Assembly: GCA_016302405.1 (NCBI GenBank)
Contig: JAEDNR010000023.1
Span: 1-22,810 of the forward strand
Direction: 5' to 3'
From: Oscillospiraceae bacterium
Lineage (GTDB): Bacteria; Bacillota; Clostridia; Oscillospirales; Oscillospiraceae
DNA: 22,810 nucleotides
This document shows positions 15,066-22,267 of the stretch, one piece after another. The position numbers and the translations under genes were made by a program. The notes under the pieces were generated by a model. The model saw nothing but the letters and a program-made list of their open reading frames with translations. It had not been told where the DNA came from and searched no databases. The stretch's first letter is position 1, and every line of letters starts with the position of its first letter.

Positions 15066-15899
15066 ATGTTTGGTTATGTTACCGGAAACTGGAAAGAATT
15101 GAATAAGGACCAGCAGGCCAGGTACGGCGCGGTGTACTGCGGCATCTGCCGAAGGCTGCAGGCCCAGTCCGGCGGGGTGTCCCGCTTAGGGCTGAGCTAC
15201 GACATGGCGTTTCTTTCCCTGCTCCTGATGAGCCTGTACGAGCCGGAGGAAACCTCCGGAAAGGACGGCTGCCTTCTGCATCCTGTCAAGCGCCGGGCCT
15301 GGGTGGATAACGAATACATCCGCTACAGCGCGGATATGAATGTGATCCTTGCCTACTATAACTGCCTGGATGACTGGCAGGACGATAAGAAGCTTTCCGC
15401 GAAGCTCATGGCCCAGACCTACGGCAAATCCCTGCAAAGCATTGCGGAAAGCTATCCCCGGCAGGCAGCGGCCATCCGGGAATGCCTTGAGGAGCTTAGC
15501 CGGCTGGAAAAGGAAAACTGTGAAAATCCCGACAAACCCGCCGGAGCCTTTGGCAGGCTGATGGGGGAGATCCTGGTGTACCGGGAGGATATGTGGGCGC
15601 AGAGCCTTCGGCAGATGGGAAATGCCCTGGGCCGGTTCATTTACCTGATGGACGCGGTGATGGACTATGACCGGGATAAACGGAAAGGAAAGTACAATCC
15701 CTTCCTGGCGATGGGGGGGAGCAAGGACCCCGCCCGCTGGGAGGAATACCTGGTGCTTACCATGGGTAGCGCCACCGCGGAATATGAAAAGCTCCCGCTG
15801 GTCCAGGACAAGGCGCTGCTGGATAATATCCTGTACAGCGGCGTGTGGGTGACCTACCGGGAACGGGAGAAGGGAAAGAAGGAGGAGCGCCATGGTTGA
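15066..15899 (+). CDS. DUF5685 family protein
   Basis: Uncharacterised helical protein of 277 aa; the MFGYV start with YCGICRR (Cys25, Cys28) and the CLLHPVKRR segment (Cys69, His72) is the pattern I associate with DUF5685. Two acidic clusters stand out: LDDWQDDKK at 101-109 (a DDxxD pattern) and DAVMDYDRDKRKGKYNPF at 196-213, similar in layout to the second aspartate motif of squalene/phytoene synthases. No signal peptide or membrane segment. GAGAAGGAA precedes the ATG. The stop overlaps the next gene by 8 nt, so it is translationally coupled to the J-domain protein. Catalytic activity is speculation; the family name is fairly safe. Confidence 0.85.
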   Translation: MFGYVTGNWKELNKDQQARYGAVYCGICRRLQAQSGGVSRLGLSYDMAFLSLLLMSLYEPEETSGKDGCLLHPVKRRAWVDNEYIRYSADMNVILAYYNCLDDWQDDKKLSAKLMAQTYGKSLQSIAESYPRQAAAIRECLEELSRLEKENCENPDKPAGAFGRLMGEILVYREDMWAQSLRQMGNALGRFIYLMDAVMDYDRDKRKGKYNPFLAMGGSKDPARWEEYLVLTMGSATAEYEKLPLVQDKALLDNILYSGVWVTYREREKGKKEERHG

Positions 15900-16536
15900 C
15901 GATCCCTATCGTGTGCTTGGGGTGAGCCCCGATGCTTCGGACGAGGAAATAAAGCGGGCCTACCGCCTCCTGGCGAAGAAATACCATCCGGACCTGAATC
16001 CGGGGGACCCGGAGGCCGCCCGGAAAATGCAGGAGGTCAACGCCGCCTACGATCAGATCAAGAATCCGGAGAAGTATGCCCAGAGCCAGCCCGGCGGTTA
16101 TGGCGGCTACGATCCCTTCGGCGGTTATGATCCCTTTGGCGGCGCCCGCCAGCGGAGCTACACCGGAACCACCGAGGAACAGTACCGCAGCAGCGCCCAG
16201 CAGTACATCCGCTACCGCCGGTTCCGGGAGGCGCTGAACGTGCTGGAAAACTGCGCCGACCGGGACGCCCAGTGGTACTACCTCAGTGCCCTGGCTAACT
16301 CCGGCCTGGGTAACCAGATTACCGCCCTGGAGCATATCCGCCGGGCAGTGAGCATGGCCCCGGACAACCAGGAGTACCTGTGGGCATTGAATCAGATCGA
16401 AAGCGGCGGTCAGGCCTACCGGGAGCAGGCAGGAAACTTCGGCGGCTTCTCCATGGGCGGCAGCCCCTGCGCAAGCCTCTGCCTGTGCTACGCCTTCCAG
16501 CTGCTGTGCTGCCGCGGCGGCTTCTTCTGCTGCTGA
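15892..16536 (+). CDS. J-domain (DnaJ-like) protein with Cys-rich C-terminus
   Basis: Putative Hsp70 co-chaperone of 214 aa. Residues 4-65 form a J domain with the HPD motif at 32-34 (KYHPDLNPGDPEAARKM), needed to stimulate DnaK ATPase. A Gly/Tyr/Phe-rich linker with two GGYDPFGG repeats follows (about 66-85), then a helical TPR-like region (about 95-175). The tail SPCASLCLCYAFQLLCC... carries seven cysteines in the last 22 residues. It lacks the zinc-finger and C-terminal domains of true DnaJ, so it is a class C J protein. It overlaps the DUF5685 gene by 8 nt, suggesting a shared task. No partner Hsp70 in view. Confidence 0.9.
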   Translation: MVDDPYRVLGVSPDASDEEIKRAYRLLAKKYHPDLNPGDPEAARKMQEVNAAYDQIKNPEKYAQSQPGGYGGYDPFGGYDPFGGARQRSYTGTTEEQYRSSAQQYIRYRRFREALNVLENCADRDAQWYYLSALANSGLGNQITALEHIRRAVSMAPDNQEYLWALNQIESGGQAYREQAGNFGGFSMGGSPCASLCLCYAFQLLCCRGGFFCC

Positions 16537-16556
16537 GACGAAAAGAGGATACCAAC

Positions 16557-16874
16557 AAATTGGAATTTGTCGGGCAGTTAAGGTGCGCGGGTGGATAGAC
16601 GCCTTGCCCCCCGCATTTATGAGGGGGGTACCCCAGTGCGCACACTGGGGTGGGGGGAGTACGAATTCCCGTTATCAGAGCGTAAAGAAGGATTCTCTTT
16701 CTGTGTTTGCCGTCCTTATTCCTCATTCTTTTTTTGAAAGATATACGGGTGACGGGCTCCCCCCGATACCAGTGTGCGCACTGGTATCACCCCCCTCACA
16801 AGTGCGGGGGGCAAGGACGCGTACCGCGTCGGCACCGCGCACCACTGCCTAAACAGCTCTGTAAATTTCAACTT
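16557..16874. repeat. Intergenic repeat mosaic D (318 bp, second copy of C)
   Basis: Boxes AAATTGGAATTT (16557-16568) and AAATTTCAACTT (16863-16874). It aligns with 7345-7664 over its whole length; side hairpins differ (CCCCAGTGCGCACACTGGGG on the left, GATACCAGTGTGCGCACTGG on the right), while arms and centre are conserved. It fills the 379-bp gap between the convergent J-protein and noc genes and is the only candidate for termination there. Confidence 0.87.
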
Positions 16875-16915
16875 ATCGTTTTGCTGCGTTAAATTGTCAA
16901 TTCGGTTCCCAAAGC

Positions 16916-17695
16916 TTACTTTGGTATGGTAATCGTCACCACGATTTGGCTGTCGGTCTCCCGCCGTTCGGACACGGCGGGGATGCCGGAAAGCTGGATC
17001 TTGGCAAGGGACTGACTGAGACTGTTGAGAAAAGCTCCCACCTGGGGGCTTTTCTTTTTTGCGGGGCTGCGCAGGAGGCTTTCCACATAGCTTTCCGTCC
17101 GGGCAACGCTCATCTGCTTTTCCCGGATCTGGCGGATGGCGGCAAGCTTCGTTTCCTCGTCCGGAAGCCGAAGCAGGGCCCGGGCATGGCGCTCGGTGAG
17201 CTGGGCCTCCCGCAGGGCGGCAAGAACCGGGTCGGAATGGCGCAGAAGCCGCAGCTTGTTGGCAATGGCGCTCTGGCTTTTGCCCAGCTGCCTTGCCGCC
17301 TGCTCCTGGCTGAGGTTTCCCAGCTCCATGAGCCGGGAAATGCCCATGGCCTCCTCGATAAAGTCCAGATCCTGGCGCTGGAGGTTTTCCACCATGGCGG
17401 CCAGACCCGACTCCCGGTCGTCCATCTGCATGAGAATGCAGGGCACCTCCGTCAGACCCGCCATTGCCGCCGCCCGGAGCCGCCGCTCCCCGGCAATCAG
17501 CTCGTACCCCGTCCCCACCCGACGGACGGACAGGGGCTGTAGGATTCCGTGCTCCCGGATGGAATCCGCCAGCTCCGCCAGGGCCTCGGGGCGAAAGACC
17601 TGCCGGGGCTGGTCCGGGTTGGCCCGGATGACTTTCACCGGCAGGAACACCACCCGCCCGGTTTCCATATAGGTTTTCAGCTTCTGGCACTGCAT
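16916..17695 (-). CDS. noc: Nucleoid occlusion protein Noc (ParB/Spo0J family)
   Basis: DNA-binding CTPase of the ParB family, 259 aa. It shows the ParB N-terminal domain with GERRLRAA (CTP-binding box), ENLQRQDLDFIEEA and the HTH NLSQEQAARQLGKSQSAIAN. From memory of the family, the four residues that distinguish Noc from ParB/Spo0J (Caulobacter ParB R173, T179, A184, G201) are here Gln in KSQS, Lys in IANKL, Arg after RLL, and Arg in TERHARAL, the Noc pattern. The C-terminal end VTITIPK also resembles Noc. No parA is adjacent. Start at 17695: AGGGGGAA precedes the ATG. The short N-terminus (MQCQKLKTYMETGRVV) lacks the amphipathic membrane helix known in Bacillus Noc. It would keep division septa off the nucleoid. 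Confidence 0.88.
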   Translation of the reverse strand: MQCQKLKTYMETGRVVFLPVKVIRANPDQPRQVFRPEALAELADSIREHGILQPLSVRRVGTGYELIAGERRLRAAAMAGLTEVPCILMQMDDRESGLAAMVENLQRQDLDFIEEAMGISRLMELGNLSQEQAARQLGKSQSAIANKLRLLRHSDPVLAALREAQLTERHARALLRLPDEETKLAAIRQIREKQMSVARTESYVESLLRSPAKKKSPQVGAFLNSLSQSLAKIQLSGIPAVSERRETDSQIVVTITIPK

Positions 17696-17716
17696 TGGAA
17701 GTTCCCCCTTGGTAAT

Positions 17717-17746
17717 ATAGTAATCCGCTAAAAAACAGGCTTGCAA
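17717..17746 (-). promoter_or_regulatory. Predicted noc promoter
   Basis: Minus strand: TTGCAA (17741-17746), 18-nt spacer, TACTAT (17717-17722), about 20 nt ahead of the noc start. Confidence 0.55.
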
Positions 17747-17768
17747 TCTGCCCCTATTGTAAGTCCCC

Positions 17769-17782
17769 ATTCCCCGGGAAAT
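17769..17782. promoter_or_regulatory. Candidate Noc-binding site upstream of noc
   Basis: ATTCCCCGGGAAAT matches the published Bacillus Noc site ATTTCCCGGGAAAT at 13 of 14 positions. It lies about 23 bp upstream of the predicted noc -35, suggesting autoregulation or a loading site. Confidence 0.6.
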
Positions 17783-17827
17783 ACCACGAAACCGGGGCCC
17801 CGTCCCTGCCAAACCGCACGACATTTT

Positions 17828-17945
17828 ACGCCTGCCCTGCCCGGTATCGGCGGCAGCGCCGCAGGCTAGTCGTGCGCTTTATCTGTGTAATCGTTTCTGC
17901 CCTGCGTCGCTCGGTATCGTTCTGTGGTACGCGGGCGGAACAAGC
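17828..17945. repeat. Repeat mosaic H between noc and folT
   Basis: Contains the shared module in minus orientation (17867-17930: AGTCGTGCGC, ATCTGTGTAATCG, CGGTATCGT, TGTGGTAC) and a hairpin CGGCAGCGCCG. With the Noc sites, promoters, riboswitch and terminator it accounts for the 654-bp noc-folT gap. Confidence 0.7.
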
Positions 17946-18009
17946 TCCGCAGCGGTACCCCCTCTGCAGCCCCCCCCACAATTTCCGTAAAATAATACCA
18001 AATACCCTC

Positions 18010-18038
18010 TTTACATTTCCTGGGAAATGGTGTATAGT
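18010..18038 (+). promoter_or_regulatory. folT promoter
   Basis: TTTACA (18010-18015), exactly 17 nt, TATAGT (18033-18038), just ahead of the THF aptamer. The spacer is almost wholly a Noc-site-like palindrome. Confidence 0.8.
18015..18028. promoter_or_regulatory. Candidate Noc-binding site within the folT promoter spacer
   Basis: ATTTCCTGGGAAAT differs at one position from the Noc consensus. It starts at the last base of the -35 and ends 4 bases before the -10, so bound protein would compete with RNA polymerase. Confidence 0.55.
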
Positions 18039-18045
18039 TAGGCCG

Positions 18046-18144
18046 AACAGAGTAGGAGACCTCGCGTTAAGTGCCACCGGGACGGGGAGTTTGCCCGGAG
18101 GACGAAGGAACGTGTTCCACGATGGGGTCACCGCACCCGCTGTT
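18046..18144 (+). ncRNA. Tetrahydrofolate (THF) riboswitch aptamer
   Basis: Conserved THF (folT) aptamer elements in order: AACAG/CTGTT closing stem (18046-18050, 18140-18144), AGAGTAG at the 5' side, CGCGTTAAGTGCC, a GGGACGG...GTTTGCCC hairpin, GGACGAAGG, and GGGGTCACCGCACCCGCTG at the 3' side. The downstream gene is folT, the classic target. Folate binding is expected to reduce expression. Confidence 0.88.
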
Positions 18145-18250
18145 GCATATTGGACATCCTCCTTTATGTAGCAACGATACTCGGTCGGGCGAATGGTCGG
18201 CTGGAAACGTGCTGCCCTTCCCCACGGGTGATCCATGATCTGTAAAAGCT

Positions 18251-18280
18251 CCCTGGCGGTTTTACGCCGGGGATTTTTTT
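18251..18280 (+). terminator. Riboswitch-controlled terminator before folT
   Basis: Stem CCCTGGCG (18251-18258)/CGCCGGGG (18265-18272) with one G-U pair, then A and seven T. It stands 70 nt before the folT start and about 107 nt after the aptamer. Confidence 0.85.
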
Positions 18281-18349
18281 GTCATGGGCCGTTGGGGCAG
18301 TAAATGTGCTTTGCGGATCGTCGCTTACGCATTAAAGGAGGAATTTATT

Positions 18350-19420
18350 ATGTCAACCGCTCCCAAAAGCAGAACTCTGTACGCACACCCTTTCTCCAAG
18401 GCCTACTGGCGTGACGCCGCCGCGGAACTGAAGGACACCCACATGCTGGTGTTCGCTGCTCTGATGATCGCCCTGCGGCTGGTGGTCAAGCAGATCTCCA
18501 TTCCCGTCACCCCGGTCCTGCGCATCAATGTGGCGTTCTTTGTAAACGCCCTGGGCGCCATGGTTTTTGGCCCCGTGTTTGCCGTCATCTGCGCCGCCAT
18601 TACAGACGTTCTGGGTTTCCTGATCCGGCCGGAGGGCGTGTACTTCATTCCCTTTATCCTGACGGAGATCGGCGGCTCTCTGGTGTTCGCCCTGTTCCTG
18701 TACCGGACGAAGGTCAATACCGCCCGGGTCATGCTCAGCCGCTTCTGTATCAATTTCTTCATCAACGTGCTGATCCAGACCCCCATTATGATGTGGTACT
18801 ACGCGCTCTATATGGGCGGCAAGCAGTACACCTTTGCCATGGCTGTCCCCGGAATGATCAAGAACATTCTCATGTTCCCCATTGAGTCCGTTCTTCTGAC
18901 CCTGTTCCTGTCCATCATGCTGCCCATCACCTCCCGGCTGGGCCTGACCTACTCCGGCTCCGAGGCAGGTGAGGATCTGAAATTCAACAAAAAGCAGATC
19001 GTGACCCTGGCGCTGCTGTTTATTGTGGGCGTGGGCTGTGTCTTTGGCTACCTGACCTACTACTATAACACCACCTCCCTGTCTGCCAGCTACACGGCTT
19101 CTCAGCGGTACGAGGAAAACACCAAAATGATCCCCGTGGTTCAGTCCGAAGTTCCCGAGTACGCCGACGATACCCTGGTGACCACTGTGGAGAGCGCCTA
19201 CCAAAAGTTCCTGGGCAAGGAAATTACCTACACGGTTGCCGTGTACGTGGTGGACGAGGAAGCCCTGGCAGGGTATGACCAGGATCTGGAAACCATCCGG
19301 GGCCTGTCCAAGTCCAAGGCGAAGAACGTCAGCAAGGACGGCGTTATGGAGGCGGTGGGCACCGCTACCGTGGTGGTAAACAAATCCACCGGCGAAGTCG
19401 TCAGCTTCCAGATGCAGTAA
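18350..19420 (+). CDS. folT: Folate ECF transporter S component FolT with C-terminal extracytoplasmic extension
   Basis: Substrate-binding membrane subunit for folate uptake through an ECF transporter. Residues about 28-195 are a FolT-like S component (HMLVFAALMIALRLVVKQIS, then NVAFFVNALGAMVFGPVFA and ITDVLGFLIRPEGVYFIPF). FolT proteins normally end near 170-190 residues; this one has 356. The extra part is a charged linker, a further membrane segment (about 217-237) and a soluble domain (about 240-356) predicted outside the cell, ending VVVNKSTGEVVSFQMQ. I do not recognise that domain. AAAGGAGG precedes the ATG at 18350. Controlled by the THF riboswitch. The ECF ATPases and EcfT are not in the window. 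Confidence 0.9.
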   Translation: MSTAPKSRTLYAHPFSKAYWRDAAAELKDTHMLVFAALMIALRLVVKQISIPVTPVLRINVAFFVNALGAMVFGPVFAVICAAITDVLGFLIRPEGVYFIPFILTEIGGSLVFALFLYRTKVNTARVMLSRFCINFFINVLIQTPIMMWYYALYMGGKQYTFAMAVPGMIKNILMFPIESVLLTLFLSIMLPITSRLGLTYSGSEAGEDLKFNKKQIVTLALLFIVGVGCVFGYLTYYYNTTSLSASYTASQRYEENTKMIPVVQSEVPEYADDTLVTTVESAYQKFLGKEITYTVAVYVVDEEALAGYDQDLETIRGLSKSKAKNVSKDGVMEAVGTATVVVNKSTGEVVSFQMQ

Positions 19421-19445
19421 AGGAATATTTAGCGGACTTCGTCCG

Positions 19446-19596
19446 AATTGACAATTGACAATTGACAGTTGACAATTGTGGTGTCCCTGCGGGACGATTT
19501 TAAAAGAAATCCAATTGTTTTTGGACATTTTTTACATATTTCAATCATCCCGAAGGGATTCCTTAATTGTCCATTGTCCATTGTCAATTGTCAATT
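19446..19596. repeat. Element I with inverted heptamer arrays
   Basis: A left array of ATTGACA-type heptamers (19446-19478) and a right array in the opposite sense (ATTGTCC/ATTGTCA, 19565-19596) enclose about 86 bp with hairpins GTCCCTGCGGGAC and ATCCCGAAGGGAT. No gene. Confidence 0.85.
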
Positions 19597-19622
19597 AAAT
19601 CCCCCTATCTTCCCATAAAGAA

Positions 19623-19650
19623 CCCCCGCCGTGCATAAGCACGGCGGGGG
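19623..19650. terminator. Bidirectional terminator between folT and the ABC operon
   Basis: Perfect 12-bp stem CCCCCGCCGTGC/GCACGGCGGGGG with loop ATAA. U-tracts are short on both sides (TTT on plus; TTCTTT on minus). It separates convergent genes. Confidence 0.8.
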
Positions 19651-19659
19651 TTTGGCTAT

Positions 19660-21411
19660 TCAGGGCCTTTCCCCATCCTCTGGGAAAGCCACAGTGTTTT
19701 CTTCCAGGTAGCTTACGGTGCTGGTATAGCTGTCATAAATAGGCAGCCAGATACTCCGTTCCTGATCCTGACGGATGAGGCTGAGAGTGCCCAGATACCC
19801 ATCAGTGTCCTCCAGATAGACACCGGGGAGGATCCGCCCGGCAGCGCAGTCGTCATAGATGGCGTTCAGCAGTCCGGTAATATCGCTTACGGTGCAGTAG
19901 CCGCCGCAGCCCCAGTCGCCGTAAACTTCCACCTGCCGAACCCCGATGGAATATAACTCCGACCGGTCCTTTACCCCCAGAACGTTTTCCGGACGCTTCA
20001 GGAAGTCCTCGGCAATGCTTCCGCTCTTGGACTGGGTTTCCACCTGGTACACCCGTTCCACCATTCTTCCGTTTTTCAGCCGGTAGCGCAGGGTCAGCCG
20101 GATGGAGTTTCTGTCTTCCCCAAACAGGCTGTGACCGTAGCTTTCGGTGAGCAGGCCGGAGATGCCGCGGTTGTCTTTCCGCCAGGATTTCCAGCTGTCC
20201 ACCTCCCCCCGGTGCAGGGCCAGCACGGCCTGAATATCCGCCGGGTCCTGCGAGGTTACACCCAACCCGTCTTCACTGACACAGGGGATAACGGATACGG
20301 AGGCAATGCTGTCTTCCGCCGGGACGGCGCGGATGATCCCGGTGACATCCAGCCCTGTAAGCAGCAGCAGGGCAAAGAATACGGCGCAGATGGCGGCAAT
20401 GCCGGGGATTGCCCGGAGCCGGAATACGTTAACCTGCCGTTCCAGGAGCATTTTTCCCACGAAATAGCCCACGACCATGCCTGCCAGCAAATAGCCGTAG
20501 GCGGTGCTGCCCACAAAAATGCTGGCAAACAGCTGCAGGAAAGCCCCCGCCGCCAGGGTAAACAGCAGGAGAAACACCGGACGCAGGGCTTTCACCGCCA
20601 GCAGCTCCCCGGCGGATTCCAGGGGCCGATCCCGGTACAGGCCGCCTGCCACGATCAGGAAGACCAGAGCAAAGGCGCAGCACAGCGCGAGGTATGCCAT
20701 ACGCGCCTGCCCCGGGTAAATCGCTTCCAGCACGGGACCGACATTGACATCGACTACGGGGGCCACAAGAGTAAGGTAGTCCTCCCGGGTAAGCTGAACC
20801 AGAGGACAGGCGAGGTCGAAAGGTTCCGTAGGTACGGTTATACCAAAGAGCAGGGGCTGGAAGATGGAGCCTGCCAGCCAGGCAGCCATCAGGGGCAGGA
20901 AGTTCCCAATGCCGTAGACCAGGGCGCCGCCCACCCGGTTTCCGGCGCACAGGACAGAAAGCACCGCGAAACTGAAAAAGAAGACATATTGACCGGCGGC
21001 AGCCACCAGCCACCAGGCGACGGCGGTTTTCACCTCCGGGGCAATCACCCAGCACAGGCCCGCTGCCAAAAGGTCCGGCACCAGGGCAAACAGGAGACCT
21101 GCCAGCACATGGGTGCGGAACCGGCACAGCCGGGTCTGGGGCATAGCGTGGATGGTGTAGCACAGCCGGGTGTCGTAAAGATACCCGAAGAGGCACTGGG
21201 CAGTCAGCAGGGCGTAGCAGAACTGAATGGGCGCCATCAGCCCGGCAAGCCCGGACAGGACGTAGGCGGTGTCGTAGGCGGTTTTGCTTTGGGGCAGGCA
21301 CATCATGATGATCGCCGCCAGAAGCACGGTGTACAGTGCCCAAAGGGGAGCGAACCGGGTGAAGTCCACCCGCAGGTCTGCCCGGTTACATAAGGATGTC
21401 CTTGACCGCAT
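19660..21411 (-). CDS. ABC-2 type transporter permease with large soluble C-terminal domain
   Basis: Membrane subunit of an ABC exporter, 583 aa. About ten to twelve hydrophobic segments fill residues 1-360 (for example VLLAAIIMMCL, QYVFFFSFAVLSVL, AICAVFFALLLLTGL). A soluble domain of about 220 residues follows, expected outside the cell; this layout recalls DUF6449-type permeases found beside YtrA-family regulators, a match made from memory. Start at 21411 (MRSRTSL): GGGAGGTG lies just upstream; the reading frame extends to 21432 without an SD. It overlaps the ATPase gene by 26 nt, so the two are coupled. Substrate unknown; relatives are often linked to cell-wall antibiotic or peptide stress. 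Confidence 0.85.
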   Translation of the reverse strand: MRSRTSLCNRADLRVDFTRFAPLWALYTVLLAAIIMMCLPQSKTAYDTAYVLSGLAGLMAPIQFCYALLTAQCLFGYLYDTRLCYTIHAMPQTRLCRFRTHVLAGLLFALVPDLLAAGLCWVIAPEVKTAVAWWLVAAAGQYVFFFSFAVLSVLCAGNRVGGALVYGIGNFLPLMAAWLAGSIFQPLLFGITVPTEPFDLACPLVQLTREDYLTLVAPVVDVNVGPVLEAIYPGQARMAYLALCCAFALVFLIVAGGLYRDRPLESAGELLAVKALRPVFLLLFTLAAGAFLQLFASIFVGSTAYGYLLAGMVVGYFVGKMLLERQVNVFRLRAIPGIAAICAVFFALLLLTGLDVTGIIRAVPAEDSIASVSVIPCVSEDGLGVTSQDPADIQAVLALHRGEVDSWKSWRKDNRGISGLLTESYGHSLFGEDRNSIRLTLRYRLKNGRMVERVYQVETQSKSGSIAEDFLKRPENVLGVKDRSELYSIGVRQVEVYGDWGCGGYCTVSDITGLLNAIYDDCAAGRILPGVYLEDTDGYLGTLSLIRQDQERSIWLPIYDSYTSTVSYLEENTVAFPEDGERP

Positions 21412-22267
21412 AGTCGGCACCTCCCAACTCATAGATGAAGATTTCCTCCAAAGACAGGGGGAGAATATCGTAATAGGGGCAGTCTACCCCCGCCATGGCG
21501 GCCTGAACCTGCTCCTGACTTGCCCGTAGAATATAGGTGTTCAGCCGCCCGGAGGCGCTGGTGTGGAGCACTGGGAGGCTCCCCGGTACGGTACCCACCA
21601 TCTGCAGCTTTACGGTGTTGCCCTGCATGTCCGCAAGGCTCCGCTCCAGGAGCATTTTCCCGTGATCCAGGATGCCCACATGGTCGCAGATGTCCTCCAG
21701 CTCCCGCAGATTGTGGGAGGAAACCAGCACGCTTACGCCCCGTTCGGCAACATCGGAAAGAATCAGGCTCAGGACCTGCCGCCGCATTACCGGGTCCAGC
21801 CCGTCCACCGGCTCGTCGAGAACCAGCACATCCGGACGGGTGCTTATGGCCAGGTGGAAAGCGGCCTGCTTCTGCATGCCCTTGGAAAACCGGCGGATGG
21901 GGCTTTTTCTGGGAAGCTGAAAGGCTTCGAAAAGCCGCTCAAAAAGGGCATTGTCAAACTTGGGGTAGGTGCTGCGGTAGTAGGCACGCATGTCCTCCAT
22001 GGTGGCGGAGGGGAAGTAAAAGATGTCGTCGGGTATGTAGCCGATCCGGGATTTGATCCCAGGGTTTTCATAGATCCGTTGGCCCTCCATGAGCACGGTG
22101 CCCTTGTCCGGGCGGTACACGCCGGTGAGGCACCGGATCAGGGTGGATTTTCCTGCGCCGTTGGGGCCCACCAGGCCGTAGACGCCGCCCTCGGGGATAT
22201 GCATGGACAGATCGTCCAGGGCCTTGAATGCGCCAAAGGATTTTGTCAGGTTCATGACATCAAGCAT
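21386..22267 (-). CDS. ABC transporter ATP-binding protein
   Basis: Cytoplasmic ATPase of 293 aa. Walker A GPNGAGKST (about 37-45), signature FSKGMQKQ (a common variant of LSGGQ), Walker B VLVLDEPVDGLDP, and the switch histidine in SSHNL are all present. A C-terminal extension of about 80 residues follows, as in YtrB/BcrA-type subunits. Start at 22267 (MLDVMNL), preceded by AGGAGGACC; the frame continues upstream without stop through gntR, but that part is a shadow. It overlaps gntR by 8 nt (ATGCTTGA) and the permease by 26 nt. Together the three genes form a self-regulated exporter operon. Confidence 0.96.
   Translation of the reverse strand: MLDVMNLTKSFGAFKALDDLSMHIPEGGVYGLVGPNGAGKSTLIRCLTGVYRPDKGTVLMEGQRIYENPGIKSRIGYIPDDIFYFPSATMEDMRAYYRSTYPKFDNALFERLFEAFQLPRKSPIRRFSKGMQKQAAFHLAISTRPDVLVLDEPVDGLDPVMRRQVLSLILSDVAERGVSVLVSSHNLRELEDICDHVGILDHGKMLLERSLADMQGNTVKLQMVGTVPGSLPVLHTSASGRLNTYILRASQEQVQAAMAGVDCPYYDILPLSLEEIFIYELGGADYAVKDILM

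Noticed and set aside
15892..16536. True DnaJ
   Set aside because: Only the J domain is present; the CxxCxGxG zinc repeats and C-terminal substrate domain are missing.
16716..17690. A 324-residue minus-strand frame overlapping noc
   Set aside because: It is a frame-shifted shadow of noc running into repeat D; composition is Pro/Gly/Ala-rich without motifs.
16916..17695. Spo0J/ParB of the chromosome partition pair
   Set aside because: No parA/soj neighbour, no parS-like TGTTNCACGTGAAACA seen nearby, and specificity residues follow the Noc pattern.
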